Notes: generated by a model not told the origin, from the letters alone. A stretch of DNA of 64,000 nt from Pseudomonadaceae bacterium (GCA_030602315.1 JAUVZY010000011.1:1-64000); one strand, 5' to 3'. Positions 26,156-35,783 are shown, counted from the first letter of the stretch. Made by a program: numbers and translations.

Positions 26156-26331
26156 GAAGCCTCCGGTTTTCTGGTGAGTTCACCGGATTGGGCAAGCGCC
26201 CGCCTGCCGGGGTTCCGGTTGCCTTGGCGCGGTGGGCGAACGGTCGACGTGGTAACCTTCGCCGCTTTCGCTGCCGCGCCCCGCCAAGCGCCAGGCCCGG
26301 CACCAGACCGACGTTTTTCCCCAGGCGACCG

Positions 26332-28911
26332 ATGGCCAAAGACACTTCCGACCTCTCTGCCCACACCCCGATGATGCAGCAGTACTGGGCGCTCAAGCGC
26401 GACTACCCGGACCAGCTGATGTTCTACCGCATGGGCGACTTCTACGAGCTGTTCTACGAGGACGCCAAGCGCGCCGCCGCATTGCTCGACATCACCCTGA
26501 CCGCGCGCGGCCAGTCCGCCGGCAAGGCGATTCCCATGGCCGGCATCCCCTTCCATTCCGCCGAGGGCTACCTGGCGCGGCTGGTCAAGCTCGGCGAATC
26601 GGTGGTGATCTGCGAGCAGATCGGCGACCCGGCCACCAGCAAGGGCCCGGTGGAACGCCAGGTGGTGCGCATCATCACCCCCGGCACGGTGAGCGACGAG
26701 GCGCTGCTCGACGAGCGCCGCGACAACCTGCTGGCCGCGGTGCTCGGTGACGAACGGCTGTTCGGCCTTGCGGTGCTGGACATCACCAGCGGGCGCTTTT
26801 CGGTGCAGGAGCTGTCCGGCTGGGAGACCCTGCTGGCCGAGGTGGACCGCCTCAATCCGGCCGAGCTGCTCTACCCCGACGACTGGCCCGCCGGCCTGCC
26901 GCTGGAGAAACGCCGTGGCGCCCATCGCCGCGCGCCCTGGGATTTTGACCGCGACAGCGCCTTCAAGGGCCTCTGCCAGCAGTTCGGCACCGCCGACCTC
27001 AAAGGCTTCGGCTGCGAAAAGCTGACCCTGGCCATCGGCGCCGCCGGTTGCCTGTTGGCCTATGCCAAGGAAACCCAGCGCACCGCCCTGCCGCACCTGC
27101 GCAGCCTGCGCCACGAGCGCCTGGACGACACCGTGGTGCTGGACGGCGCCACCCGGCGCAACCTCGAGCTGGACGTGAACCTTTCCGGCGGGCGCGACAA
27201 CACCCTGCAATCGGTGGTCGACCGCTGCCAGACCGCCATGGGCTCGCGCCTGTTGACCCGCTGGCTGAACCGCCCGCTGCGCGATCGCGCCGTGCTCGAA
27301 GCCCGCCAGGACGCGATCACCTGCCTTTTGGAGCACTACCGCTTCGAGCAGATCCAGCCGCTGCTCAAGGACATCGGCGACATCGAACGCATCCTCGCCC
27401 GCATCGGCCTGCGCAACGCCCGCCCGCGCGATCTAGCGCGCCTGCGCGATGCGCTGGCCGCCCTGCCCGGCCTGCAGGTGGAAATGCAGAGCCTGGTCGC
27501 CCCGCACCTGGGCGAGCTGGCGGTCAGCATCCGCACCTACCCGGCGCTGGCCGACCTCCTGGCACGGGCGATCATCGACAACCCGCCGGCGGTGATCCGC
27601 GACGGCGGCGTGCTCAAGACCGGCTACGACGCCGAGCTGGACGAGCTGTTGTCGATCAGCGAGAACGCCGGCCAGTACCTGATGGACCTGGAAGCGCGCG
27701 AGAAGGAACGCACGGGCCTGGCCAACCTCAAGGTCGGCTACAACCGCGTGCACGGCTACTTCATCGAGCTGCCGACCAAGCAGGCCGAATCCGCCCCGGC
27801 CGACTACATCCGCCGCCAGACCTTAAAGGGCGCCGAGCGCTTCATCACGCCCGAGCTCAAGCAGTTCGAGGACAAGGCGCTGTCGGCCAAGAGCCGCGCC
27901 CTGGCCCGGGAAAAGGCGCTGTACGAGGCGCTTTTGGAAACGCTGATCGGCGAACTGGCGCCGCTGCAGGAAACCGCCGCCGCGCTGGCCGAGCTGGACG
28001 TGCTGAGCAACCTGGCCGAGCGCGCGTTGACCCTCGACTTCAACCGCCCGCGCTTCGTCGACGAGCCCTGCCTGAAGATCGACCAGGGCCGCCACCCGGT
28101 GGTCGAGCAGGTGCTGGACACGCCCTTCGTCGCCAACGACCTGAACCTGGACGATGCCACCCGCATGCTGGTGATCACCGGGCCGAACATGGGCGGTAAG
28201 TCCACCTACATGCGCCAGACCGCGCTGATCGTGCTCTTGGCGCAGATCGGCAGCTTCGTCCCGGCCAAGGGCTGCGAGCTGTCGCTGGTCGACCGCATCT
28301 TCACCCGCATCGGCTCCTCCGACGACCTGGCCGGCGGGCGCTCCACCTTCATGGTGGAGATGAGCGAGACGGCCAACATCCTGCACAACGCCAGCGACAA
28401 GAGCCTGGTGCTGATGGACGAAGTGGGCCGCGGCACCAGCACCTTCGACGGCCTGTCGCTGGCCTGGGCGGCCGCCGAGCACCTGGCGAAACTGCGCGCT
28501 TTCACCCTGTTCGCCACCCACTACTTCGAGCTGACGGTGCTGCCGGAAAGCGAGCCGGTGGTGGCCAACGTGCACCTCTCGGCCACCGAGCACAACGAGC
28601 GCATCGTGTTCTTGCACCACGTGCTGCCGGGGCCGGCCAGCCAGAGCTATGGCCTGGCCGTGGCGCAGCTGGCCGGCGTGCCCGGCCCGGTGATCAGCCG
28701 CGCCCGCGAGCATCTGGCCCGGCTGGAAACCACCAGCCTGCCGCACGAGCTACCGAAAACCGCGCCCGGACAACCCGCCGCGCCACAGCAAGCCGATCTG
28801 TTCGCCGCCCTGCCGCACCCGGTGATCGAGGAGCTGTTGCGGATCAGCCCGGACGACCTGAGTCCACGTGCCGCACTCGAACTGCTATACAGCCTCAAGG
28901 CGCGGCTCTGA
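26332..28911 (+). CDS. mutS: DNA mismatch repair protein MutS
   Basis: This 859-residue protein has all MutS domains: N-terminal mismatch-binding domain with the Phe-X-Glu motif in RMGDFYELF, connector, lever/clamp (about 260-560), and ATPase with Walker [13 protein letters not shown] (about 615-626), Walker [15 protein letters not shown] and the ATHYFEL motif; it ends in a helix-turn-helix dimer region. I chose the ATG at 26332 ([20 protein letters not shown]) over an upstream frame extension with no MutS similarity. It is followed by fdxA, the usual Pseudomonas order. Confidence 0.99.
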   Translation: MAKDTSDLSAHTPMMQQYWALKRDYPDQLMFYRMGDFYELFYEDAKRAAALLDITLTARGQSAGKAIPMAGIPFHSAEGYLARLVKLGESVVICEQIGDPATSKGPVERQVVRIITPGTVSDEALLDERRDNLLAAVLGDERLFGLAVLDITSGRFSVQELSGWETLLAEVDRLNPAELLYPDDWPAGLPLEKRRGAHRRAPWDFDRDSAFKGLCQQFGTADLKGFGCEKLTLAIGAAGCLLAYAKETQRTALPHLRSLRHERLDDTVVLDGATRRNLELDVNLSGGRDNTLQSVVDRCQTAMGSRLLTRWLNRPLRDRAVLEARQDAITCLLEHYRFEQIQPLLKDIGDIERILARIGLRNARPRDLARLRDALAALPGLQVEMQSLVAPHLGELAVSIRTYPALADLLARAIIDNPPAVIRDGGVLKTGYDAELDELLSISENAGQYLMDLEAREKERTGLANLKVGYNRVHGYFIELPTKQAESAPADYIRRQTLKGAERFITPELKQFEDKALSAKSRALAREKALYEALLETLIGELAPLQETAAALAELDVLSNLAERALTLDFNRPRFVDEPCLKIDQGRHPVVEQVLDTPFVANDLNLDDATRMLVITGPNMGGKSTYMRQTALIVLLAQIGSFVPAKGCELSLVDRIFTRIGSSDDLAGGRSTFMVEMSETANILHNASDKSLVLMDEVGRGTSTFDGLSLAWAAAEHLAKLRAFTLFATHYFELTVLPESEPVVANVHLSATEHNERIVFLHHVLPGPASQSYGLAVAQLAGVPGPVISRAREHLARLETTSLPHELPKTAPGQPAAPQQADLFAALPHPVIEELLRISPDDLSPRAALELLYSLKARL

Positions 28912-29027
28912 CTTGTGAAAAAAAGCTGATAGAATCGCGCGATTTTTCGGACGCCCGCCTGCCTGAGCGGCGCGACCGCACTGACCGGGGCGCCGCAGTA
29001 GCGCCCCGACATTGAGGAGAGACCCGC

Positions 29028-29351
29028 ATGACCTTCGTCGTCACCGACAACTGCATCAAGTGCAAATACACCGACTGCGTGGAAGTCTGCCCGGTGGACT
29101 GCTTCTACGAAGGCCCGAACTTCCTGGTCATCCATCCCGACGAGTGCATCGACTGCGCGCTCTGCGAGCCGGAGTGCCCGGCCCAGGCGATCTTCTCCGA
29201 AGACGAGGTGCCGGAAGATCAGCAGGAGTACATCGAGCTGAACGCCGACCTCGCCGAAGTCTGGCCGAACATCACCGAGAAGAAAGACGCCCTGCCGGAC
29301 GCCGAGGAATGGGACGGCGTGAAGGACAAGCTGCAGTACCTGGAGCGCTGA
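29028..29351 (+). CDS. fdxA: Ferredoxin FdxA (7Fe-type, [3Fe-4S][4Fe-4S])
   Basis: This 107-residue ferredoxin has clusters [20 protein letters not shown] and [18 protein letters not shown]. The first lacks one spacing typical of a second 4Fe-4S, giving the 3Fe-4S plus 4Fe-4S pattern of the FdxA/AvFdI group, and the C-terminal tail ([20 protein letters not shown]) is family-specific. It carries electrons in the cytoplasm. GAGGAGA precedes the ATG by 7 bases. In P. aeruginosa fdxA adjoins rsmZ-rpoS; here that linkage is absent. Confidence 0.97.
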   Translation: MTFVVTDNCIKCKYTDCVEVCPVDCFYEGPNFLVIHPDECIDCALCEPECPAQAIFSEDEVPEDQQEYIELNADLAEVWPNITEKKDALPDAEEWDGVKDKLQYLER

Positions 29352-29374
29352 TCGAGCGCCCTCATCTGCCGCTA

Positions 29375-29406
29375 ACGATGCCCGCACCTGCGGGCATCGT
29401 CGTTTT
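29375..29406 (+). terminator. Intrinsic terminator of fdxA
   Basis: The stem ACGATGCCCGCA-CC-TGCGGGCATCGT (12 base pairs) is followed by CGTTTTC. It starts 23 bases after the fdxA stop. Confidence 0.85.
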
Positions 29407-29418
29407 CAGCCGGCCGTT

Positions 29419-29577
29419 TTAGCGGTTCTGCTGGATCGTCGGATCTTCGGGCAACACCAGCGGGTCGCTGTCGTCCACCGGATCATCGCGCACCAGACTC
29501 TCCTCATACTCAAGCTCTTCCGGGTCGCGGTCCGGGTCTTCCTGGTCGATGAGGCGGTCGTCGGGATGTACAGCCAT
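29419..29577 (-). CDS. Small acidic protein, 52 residues
   Basis: The frame starts at ATG 29575-29577 with AGGAGAAG 5-10 bases upstream. Its product (MAVHPDDRLIDQEDPDRDPE onward, ending DPTIQQNR) is very rich in Asp and Glu with no hydrophobic core, so it is probably disordered. The strong ribosome-binding site and unusual acidic composition support a real gene. I do not recognise a functional family. It converges on the fdxA terminator. Confidence 0.65.
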   Translation of the reverse strand: MAVHPDDRLIDQEDPDRDPEELEYEESLVRDDPVDDSDPLVLPEDPTIQQNR

Positions 29578-29755
29578 CGCTCTTCTCCTGCTGTTGGCCT
29601 GCGCCGCAAAGGCGACTGGGGGAGTACGCCAGGGTTGGAGTGCGACATCGGCATGATGTTCGCCAGATTGCCCTGCATCGGCCGCAGCGCAGCGCTGAAC
29701 TTGCCACCACGGCAGGCGCTCTATCGATGAGCCATACCGTGCAGGGAGTGAGCGC

Positions 29756-30262
29756 GTGCCGACATTGGATGACGACTTCAACCGTCTGCATCTGCCCAGA
29801 CGAGACAGGCTGATCCAGCGGACGGCCTGGCACCTGGAGTGCCTGAGCTGGCTGGCGCTGGCGTTCCTGCTGCCGTTTGCGCTGCTCGGCCTGCTCAAGC
29901 ACGGCCCGCTCGGCTGGGGCGAAAGCAGTGCCACCAGCGGCCCGCTGCAACTGCAATACCGGCGCCTGCTGTTCGACGACACCGCCAGCCCGTTGCGCGT
30001 GCGCCTGCGCACCGATGAGCGCGGCGAAGCGTGGCTGAGCCTTGCCGGCCCGCTGGCCCGGCGCACGCTGATCACCCAGCTGAACCCGGCGCCGGCGCTT
30101 ATCGAACACCGAGACGGCCGCCTGCGCCTGCTCTACCGCGGCCTGCCGCGCCAAGCCCTGCAGGTAGAACTCAAGGTGCGCCCGCCCGGCCCCGGCCTGA
30201 CCCACGCGCACGTGGAACACGACGGCGGGACCGCCACACTGCGTCAGCTGGTGCTGCCCTGA
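29756..30262 (+). CDS. Single-pass membrane protein of unknown function
   Basis: This 168-residue product from a GTG start (GGGAG 8 bases upstream) has a cytosolic N-terminus, one membrane helix (about 30-47, LSWLALAFLLPFALLGLL) and a C-terminal domain with alternating strands (PLQLQYRRLLFDDTASPLRV, RRTLITQLNPA). The C-terminal part is likely periplasmic and beta-rich. In pseudomonads such proteins sit beside DUF421-type membrane proteins, but none is here. Function unknown. Confidence 0.72.
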   Translation: MPTLDDDFNRLHLPRRDRLIQRTAWHLECLSWLALAFLLPFALLGLLKHGPLGWGESSATSGPLQLQYRRLLFDDTASPLRVRLRTDERGEAWLSLAGPLARRTLITQLNPAPALIEHRDGRLRLLYRGLPRQALQVELKVRPPGPGLTHAHVEHDGGTATLRQLVLP

Positions 30263-30268
30263 GCCGCC

Positions 30269-30493
30269 TCAGGCGGGGCGCTGGCGACCGCCGGCGTTGG
30301 CCGCGGCCACACGCGGGCGCCGATCGCTGGCCTGGCCCTTGTCCTGCAGGTGACGGATGGTGCGCTTGAGGCGCGCCACCTTGTCCTCCAGCTGGCTCAC
30401 CTTGCGGACATTGAAATAGAAACCGAGGGCAAAGCCGGCGCCGGCGAAGACCAGCGCGCACAACAGCAGGATGGTTTGGATCTGGCTGCTCAT
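30269..30493 (-). CDS. Small membrane protein with cytosolic coiled coil
   Basis: The ATG at 30491-30493 gives 74 residues: an N-terminal membrane helix (IQTILLLCALVFAGAGFALGF) followed by a charged heptad-like helix (RKVSQLEDKVARLKRTIRHL) and a basic tail. The larger open frame upstream has no membrane or start-site support. It is divergent from the YihY-type gene with 131 bases between starts. No family recognised; a scaffold or regulatory role is a guess. Confidence 0.65.
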   Translation of the reverse strand: MSSQIQTILLLCALVFAGAGFALGFYFNVRKVSQLEDKVARLKRTIRHLQDKGQASDRRPRVAAANAGGRQRPA

Positions 30494-30624
30494 AAGCGTC
30501 TCGTTCCGCCGCCGAGTGGGTTCGGCTGTCTGACCGGCGATACGCAAGGCGCGTTCCGCGCCCCGCCGAACTCTGCGCCCGCGTGTTCGTCCCACCTAGC
30601 GAACCCTATGGCGGGAGATCACGC

Positions 30625-31497
30625 ATGGCGATGTTCGATACACGGGGGATCGGGGCCGGCACCCTGATAAAAAGCACCTTCAAGGAATTCAGCGAAGACG
30701 ACATGTCCATCTATGCCGCAGCCCTGTCCTTTCACGGGTTGCTGTCGTTGTTTCCGTTCGTGCTGTTTCTGGTCGCGCTGATCGGCTTTCTCGACCTGCA
30801 ACAGTTCTTCGACTGGATGCGCGAGCAGGCGGCGCTGCTGTTGCCGGCCAACGCCATGCAGCAGATCGACACGGTGATCGAGGAAGTGCGCAGCTCCCAG
30901 GGTGGCCTGCTGTCGGTGGGCGCGCTGCTGGCGCTGATCTCCGCTTCCAAAGGCGTGCGCACACTGATGCACGCGCTCAATGTCGCCTATGACGTGGAGG
31001 AGGAGCGCTCAGGCTGGAAGCTGTTTCTGCTCTCGCTGGTCAACACCATCGGCCTGGCCGTGATGCTGCTGGCGGCCGCCGCACTGATGCTGATGGGGCC
31101 GCAGATCGTCGAATGGCTGGCCGGCCAGATCGGCCTGCGCGAGCTGTTCGTCACCCTCTGGACCTGGCTGCGCTGGCCGGTCGCCATCGTGCTGCTGATG
31201 CTGGCCGTGGCGGTGATCTACTACGTGGCGCCGGACGTGGAGCAGAGATTCCGCTTCATCACCCCAGGCTCGGTGATCGCCGTGCTGGTGTGGATTCTCG
31301 CCTCGCTGGCCTTCGGCTTCTATGTGCAGAACTTCGGCGACTACAACGCCACCTACGGCAGCATCGGCGCCATCATCGTTCTGCTGTTGTATTTCTACAT
31401 CTCGGCGCTGGTGCTGCTCTTGGGCGCCGAACTGAACGCGGTGATCGAGCACGCCTCGGTCGAGGGCAAGAACAAGGGCGAGAAAGAGGTCGACTGA
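30625..31497 (+). CDS. YihY/BrkB-family inner membrane protein
   Basis: This 290-residue protein with six hydrophobic spans has the family signature MSIYAAALSFHGLLSLFPFV (near residues 27-46), then ISASKGVRTLMHALNVAYDV and GSIGAIIVLLLYFYISALVLLLGAELNAV. GGGAG precedes the ATG at 30625. The family was once called ribonuclease BN by mistake; its role is unclear, with proposals including transport or cell-envelope function. It is followed after 90 bases by a glycosyltransferase gene, so an envelope role fits. Confidence 0.9.
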   Translation: MAMFDTRGIGAGTLIKSTFKEFSEDDMSIYAAALSFHGLLSLFPFVLFLVALIGFLDLQQFFDWMREQAALLLPANAMQQIDTVIEEVRSSQGGLLSVGALLALISASKGVRTLMHALNVAYDVEEERSGWKLFLLSLVNTIGLAVMLLAAAALMLMGPQIVEWLAGQIGLRELFVTLWTWLRWPVAIVLLMLAVAVIYYVAPDVEQRFRFITPGSVIAVLVWILASLAFGFYVQNFGDYNATYGSIGAIIVLLLYFYISALVLLLGAELNAVIEHASVEGKNKGEKEVD

Positions 31498-31587
31498 AGG
31501 CAAGCCGGCGAACCGAGGCTGACCGGCCAGGGTCCATTGGAGGTCGTCAGCAGCGGTGATCGACGGCGATCTACCGGAGAAGCCACC

Positions 31588-32703
31588 TTGCATATCGCCG
31601 ATATGACCATGTTCTACGCCACCGCCAGTGGTGGCGTGCGCACTTATCTGGACGCCAAGCATCGCCGGCTGAAGCTTTATCCGGGCGTCCGCCACAGCGT
31701 GCTGGTGCCCGGCCGGCGCTATGCCCACGAGGCCGGCCTGCACAGGGTGCCGGCGCCGTTGCTGCCGTTCAGCCGTGGCCACCGCTTTCCGCTGCGCCGC
31801 GCGCCGTGGCGCGATCTGCTCCAGGCCCTGCGCCCGGAGCTGATCGAGGTCGGCGACCCGTATGTCACCGCCTGGGCGGCACTGGATGCCGGCCGGCGCC
31901 TGGGCATCCCGGTGGTCGGCTTCTACCATTCCGACCTGCCCCTGCTGGCCAGTAACCGCTTCGGCCAGTGGGCAGGACGGCGCTGCGATCCCTACGTGGT
32001 CAAGCTCTACCGCCAGTTCAACCGCGTCCTCGCCCCCAGCACGGTGGTGGCCGACAAGCTCGAAGCGCTGGGCCTGCAGAGCGTATTCATCCAGCCGTTG
32101 GGCGTGGACCTTGACCTGTTCAATCCGCAGCACTGCGACGACACCCTGCGCCAGCGCCTGCGCCTGCCGGACCACACCCGCCTGCTGGTGTACGCCGGGC
32201 GCGGCGCCCGTGAAAAGAACCTGCCAGTGCTGCTGGAAACCATGCGTCGGCTCGGCGCGCCCTACCACCTGCTGCTGATCGGCTCGGGCATGCCACGCCG
32301 GGTGCCGGCCAATGTCAGCGTGCTGCGCCGCTTCTGCCCGGCGCAGGAAGTGGCCCGCCTGGTAGCCAGCTGCGATGTGTTCCTGCATGCCGGCACGCAG
32401 GAAACCTTCGGCCTGGTGGCGCTGGAGGCGATGGCCTGCGGACTGCCGGTGGTCGCCGCCAACGCCGGCGCACTGCCGGAGATCGTGCCGTTCTTCGCCG
32501 GACGCGTATGCGAGCCGTTCGATCCGGCGTCCATGGCCGCCGCGGTGCGCGAGGTCTACGAGGCCGACCCCTACCTGCTGGGCCGCAAGGCACGCCAACA
32601 CGTCGAAGCGCACCACGCCTGGGATGCGGTGGTCGCCGGGCTGATCACCCACTATCAGGCAGTGCTGGGCTCGGTCGAGCTGCCGGTCGCGGTACATGGC
32701 TGA
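31588..32703 (+). CDS. Glycosyltransferase, GT4 family
   Basis: This 371-residue protein starts at TTG 31588 with GGAG 8 bases upstream, giving MHIADMTMFYATASGGVRTY, where ASGGVRTY is the GT4 N-terminal glycine loop. The C-terminal GT-B half has VYAGRGAREKNLPVLLE, SCDVFLHAGTQETFGLVALE and AMACGLPVVAANAGALPEIV. The E-x7-E motif (ETFGLVALE) is intact. It would transfer a sugar from a nucleotide donor, possibly to a lipid, given its partners. Its end overlaps the next gene by eight bases. Confidence 0.92.
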   Translation: MHIADMTMFYATASGGVRTYLDAKHRRLKLYPGVRHSVLVPGRRYAHEAGLHRVPAPLLPFSRGHRFPLRRAPWRDLLQALRPELIEVGDPYVTAWAALDAGRRLGIPVVGFYHSDLPLLASNRFGQWAGRRCDPYVVKLYRQFNRVLAPSTVVADKLEALGLQSVFIQPLGVDLDLFNPQHCDDTLRQRLRLPDHTRLLVYAGRGAREKNLPVLLETMRRLGAPYHLLLIGSGMPRRVPANVSVLRRFCPAQEVARLVASCDVFLHAGTQETFGLVALEAMACGLPVVAANAGALPEIVPFFAGRVCEPFDPASMAAAVREVYEADPYLLGRKARQHVEAHHAWDAVVAGLITHYQAVLGSVELPVAVHG

Positions 32704-33457
32704 ACGCTCGGTCGTCATCGAACTGCATGACGTGACGCCCGCCAGCTGGTTCGATTACCACGAGTTCGTCGCCCAGCTGGACGCCCTCGGCCCACTGCCG
32801 CTCAGCTGGCTGGTGGTGCCTGACTTCCACCGCCGCACCCCGCTCGAGCGCGCCCCCACCTTCTGCCGTGCCCTCGAAGCGCGACTGGCGCGTGGTGACG
32901 AGCTGCTGCTGCACGGCTACGCCCACGCCGACGAAGCCGCCCCGCCGCGCACGCCGAAGGACTGGCTGCGGCGCCGGCTGTACACCCACGAAGGCGAGTT
33001 CGCCGCCCTGGACGAAGCCGAAGCGGCGCGGCGCATCGCCGCCGGTCAGGCGCTGTTCGAGCGACTCGGCTGGCCGCTGCACGGCTTCGTCGCCCCCGGC
33101 TGGCTGCTCGGTTCGGGCGCCCGCCGGGCGCTGGCCCGCTCGGGCCTGGCCTACACCAGCGACCGACAGGCCCTACTGCGCCTGCCGCAGTTCGAATCGC
33201 TACCGGCACCGGCGCTGGTCTGGAGTGCCCGCAGCGCCGCCCGCCGTGTGCTCTCGCAGATCTACTGCGCGCAGCTGCTCGAACGACACCGCAAAAGCCC
33301 CGTGCTGCGGCTGGCGCTGCATCCGGCTGACCTGCGCCACCAGCAGGCGCGCCGCTACTGGCTGATCACCGTCGAACGCCTGCTCGCCGACGGACGCCGC
33401 GCCCGTACCTGCGCCGCGTGGCTGGGCCAGCGATCGGCAGCGGCCTCGGCAGCATGA
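32696..33457 (+). CDS. Polysaccharide deacetylase-like protein (DUF2334 type)
   Basis: This 253-residue protein has deacetylase-like motifs: IELHDVTP near the N-terminus (metal-binding HD), ELLLHGYAHAD (HxxxH motif), GFVAPGWLLGSGARRAL and VLRLALHPADLRH near the end. There is no signal peptide, so it acts in the cytosol or on lipid-linked sugars. It overlaps the glycosyltransferase by eight bases and the next membrane protein by four (ATGA), so the three are probably cotranslated. A sugar N-deacetylation step on a glycolipid precursor is plausible but inferred. Confidence 0.85.
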   Translation: MAERSVVIELHDVTPASWFDYHEFVAQLDALGPLPLSWLVVPDFHRRTPLERAPTFCRALEARLARGDELLLHGYAHADEAAPPRTPKDWLRRRLYTHEGEFAALDEAEAARRIAAGQALFERLGWPLHGFVAPGWLLGSGARRALARSGLAYTSDRQALLRLPQFESLPAPALVWSARSAARRVLSQIYCAQLLERHRKSPVLRLALHPADLRHQQARRYWLITVERLLADGRRARTCAAWLGQRSAAASAA

Positions 33458-34446
33458 GCCGCGGGCTCTGGCTGCTGGCCGGCGCACTGCTGGTCGCCCT
33501 GTTGGTGCCGCTGCTGCTCGGCGGCAGCGGCCTGTTCGGGCGGCTGGCGAACTTCCCGGCGGACCTGCTGCTACTGATGCTGGGCATGGTGCTGCTCGGC
33601 TGGCTGCTCAACAGCCTGCGCCTGCAGTTGCTGCTGGGCCCACGGCGCCCGCCGCCGTTGCGCGCCTTCGGCATCGTTATCGCCACCGAATTCGCCATCT
33701 GCGCGACCCCCGCCGGCGCCGGCGGCGCACTGACCATGATGGTTCTACTGATGCGCCAAGGCATCACGGCCGCGCGCGGCACGGCGGTATTTGCCGTCGA
33801 GCAGCTGTGCGACCTCGCATTCTTTGCCTGTGCACTGATCGGCGTGCTGTTCTACGCCATGACCCATGCCGTCAGCACCCGCCTCGCCGGCCTGCTGGCG
33901 CTGGCCGCGTTCCTGATGATCGGCGCGCTGGTGCTGCTGGCGCTGCTCGGACGCTTCCATCGCCAGGTGTTTCGCTTCAACGGCTGGCTGATCGGCCGAC
34001 TCGGCGCCAAGCCTCGCTTCAAGCGGCGCTGGGCCAGACGCCTGCTGGGCTTTCGCAACGCGCTGGGCGAGTCGCTCAGCCTGCCGTGGGCGATCCTGCT
34101 CGGCGTGTTCGCCCTCACCGTGATCCACTGGCTGCTGCGCTACAGCGTGCTCTACCTGACCCTGCGCGGGCTGGGCAGCGAGCTGGCCTGGGCCTGGACC
34201 TTCGTGGTGCAGATCCTTGCCCTTACCGCCGGCCAGTTCAGCCTGCTGCCGGGAGGCGCCGGCAGCGCCGAGCTGGCCGCCGCCGCCCTGCTCGCGCCAC
34301 TGGTCGGCAAATCGTCCAGCGCAGCGGCCATCGTCATCTGGCGCTTCGTCACCTACTACTTCTACCTGATCGCCGGAGCGCCGGTGTTTCTGCACCTGGC
34401 CGGCCGACCGCTGCTGCGCAAGCTGGTTCGTACACGCCAGCGATAA
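33454..34446 (+). CDS. Lysylphosphatidylglycerol synthase TM-domain (UPF0104) family protein
   Basis: This 330-residue integral membrane protein has about eight hydrophobic spans and the UPF0104 motifs ATPAGAGGALTMMVLLMR, VFAVEQLCDLAFFA and LTAGQFSLLPGGAGSAELAA (the PGGxGxxE motif). The family includes flippase domains of MprF and related lipid flippases. It starts inside the stop of the deacetylase gene (ATGA). With that gene and the glycosyltransferase it could build and flip a glycolipid; no aminoacyltransferase domain is present. Confidence 0.9.
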   Translation: MSRGLWLLAGALLVALLVPLLLGGSGLFGRLANFPADLLLLMLGMVLLGWLLNSLRLQLLLGPRRPPPLRAFGIVIATEFAICATPAGAGGALTMMVLLMRQGITAARGTAVFAVEQLCDLAFFACALIGVLFYAMTHAVSTRLAGLLALAAFLMIGALVLLALLGRFHRQVFRFNGWLIGRLGAKPRFKRRWARRLLGFRNALGESLSLPWAILLGVFALTVIHWLLRYSVLYLTLRGLGSELAWAWTFVVQILALTAGQFSLLPGGAGSAELAAAALLAPLVGKSSSAAAIVIWRFVTYYFYLIAGAPVFLHLAGRPLLRKLVRTRQR

Positions 34447-34518
34447 CTGCCGAACGGCCGGAACGCTGTCAGCCCGGGCCAGTCAACCGACTGAACCCAT
34501 CCCAAGAGGAGCGCTGCC

Positions 34519-34710
34519 ATGACCAGCGGAACCGACAAGATGAAAGGCAACCTCAACGAAGCCATGGGCAAAACCAAGCAGGGCCTCGGCGAGGCAACCG
34601 ACAACGAACGCCTGCGCCGCGAAGGCGAGCACCAGGAAATCCGCGGCGACGCCCAGCAGATCAAGGGCGATGCGAAGGAGCGGGTAAAACGCAACGTTGA
34701 CGACCTGTGA
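34519..34710 (+). CDS. CsbD-like stress protein
   Basis: The 63-residue hydrophilic protein starts MTSGTDKMKGNLNEAMGKTK and continues GLGEATDNERLRREGEHQEI and GDAQQIKGDAKERVKR. This is the CsbD/YjbJ pattern of short helical repeats. CsbD genes are general-stress induced in many bacteria, but molecular function is unknown. GAGGAG precedes the ATG. A hairpin with a 10-bp stem at 34718-34744 follows the stop without a T run. Confidence 0.9.
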   Translation: MTSGTDKMKGNLNEAMGKTKQGLGEATDNERLRREGEHQEIRGDAQQIKGDAKERVKRNVDDL

Positions 34711-35030
34711 CCCAGGCGGCGCCCGGCCAGCCGCGCCGGGCGCCACGCGCCTACCGACCCGCGCGATCGTCCGATCGCCCGCCCACCGAAAGCCCCATCG
34801 GCTCGGCCACCCTGCCCTCACCGGCACCCGCGACAACGCACACCGAGCAACTTCGCGCGCCATCTCGCCATTAAAAAACTGCGCAAGAAGTTGCGCCGAC
34901 AGTTATCGCGCAGCGAAGTTCAACAGGGCAGAAAGATTGGTACTACACGGGATACGCGCTAACGGACAGTTGGCGATAAGACAGGCCGACAAGGCGATCG
35001 CAAAGACCGCCTCGCCTGGAGATTAATGCA
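34711..35030. other. Intergenic region between csbD-like gene and a small secreted protein gene
   Basis: The left end has the perfect hairpin GGCGCCCGGC with GCCGGGCGCC (34718-34744). The rest becomes markedly more AT-rich after about 34860. I found no convincing gene, promoter motif or repeat here. Confidence 0.35.
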
Positions 35031-35357
35031 CTAGTTGAACTTGACTTCGCGGCGCGGAACTTCGGTAACCAATGCCATGCCGGAGTCGGCGTACAGCCGG
35101 AAGGTGATCTGTTCGCCCTTGTCGATCCAGCAACCATCGGCCAACTTTTCCGCCTGGCCCGCGGACATGTAGAACGCCGCGGCGCGCTTGTGCCCCTGAC
35201 AGGAAGCATGCGCGGCAGCCCCGTCGTAGAGGTAAATCACCCGGCTCTCGTTGGCCTGAACCGGGGTGACATGTTGACCAATCGCACTGTCGGCCTCGGC
35301 GGCGAAACTCTGCGAAGTGAATGCGAACGCAACGGCGGTAAATATAATATTTTTCAT
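35031..35357 (-). CDS. Small secreted protein of unknown function
   Basis: This 108-residue product has a signal peptide (MKNIIFTAVAFAFTSQSFAA, cleavage near SFAA-EAD). The mature part has two cysteines (SCQGHKR and GCWIDKGEQ) that could pair, and the strand VIYLYDGAAAHASC. I do not recognise the fold. Codon and base composition are more AT-rich than the neighbours, and no Shine-Dalgarno is evident before the ATG, only CAGATAACCCGAA. It lies on the 3' side of the tRNA-Thr gene, so it may be an acquired gene. Confidence 0.7.
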   Translation of the reverse strand: MKNIIFTAVAFAFTSQSFAAEADSAIGQHVTPVQANESRVIYLYDGAAAHASCQGHKRAAAFYMSAGQAEKLADGCWIDKGEQITFRLYADSGMALVTEVPRREVKFN

Positions 35358-35739
35358 TTCGGGTTATCTGTTTCTTGGCTTCGTCAGTTAGCGAAGACGG
35401 TTGGAGTGCAAAGGCGCGGATTCTCTCGCGTCAAACACGACAATTCGTAGCGACTGTTTGGCAATCACGCGATCTTCTTCACGAAATTACGCATTTGTTC
35501 TGAGCGCGGCGTTTATTCGAAAAGTAACTGCGCACAATTTCTGGTCACGCTTTTGCGCACCGACATTGCCGGCGCCTCTTGAACAATGACCCTATCCGGG
35601 TAAACGCCATTGCAGGCGCAGTCTGGCTGCCCACGGCGGCAAGGTAAGCGGTGGCGGATGGACGACCCTGTCCTGGCGAACTCCATTTGAGCGGTGAAGG
35701 CGACGGCGGCGGACCGACCGGCGGAGAAAAAACGCAGAC
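35358..35739. other. AT-rich intergenic region between secreted protein gene and tRNA-Thr
   Basis: No supported gene lies in these 382 bases. A hairpin CTTCG-N8-CGAAG lies at 35378-35395, just before the secreted protein's start. Base composition is uneven: AT-rich to about 35545, then GC-rich. A frame running into the tRNA gene on the plus strand is not a protein. Confidence 0.35.
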
Positions 35740-35778
35740 AACAAAAAAGGCCCGCATCGCTGGGGGCCTTTTTTTGTT
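35740..35778. terminator. Terminator downstream of tRNA-Thr
   Basis: AACAAAAAAGGCCC and GGGCCTTTTTTTGTT form a long near-perfect inverted repeat with A and T runs on both sides, so it can work in both directions. It begins five bases from the tRNA 3' end and is the natural terminator of that minus-strand gene. Confidence 0.8.
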
Positions 35779-35783
35779 ATGGG

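Noticed and set aside
29352-29418. An rsmZ-like small RNA after fdxA
   Set aside because: Only a terminator fits in the space; no run of GGA hairpin loops.
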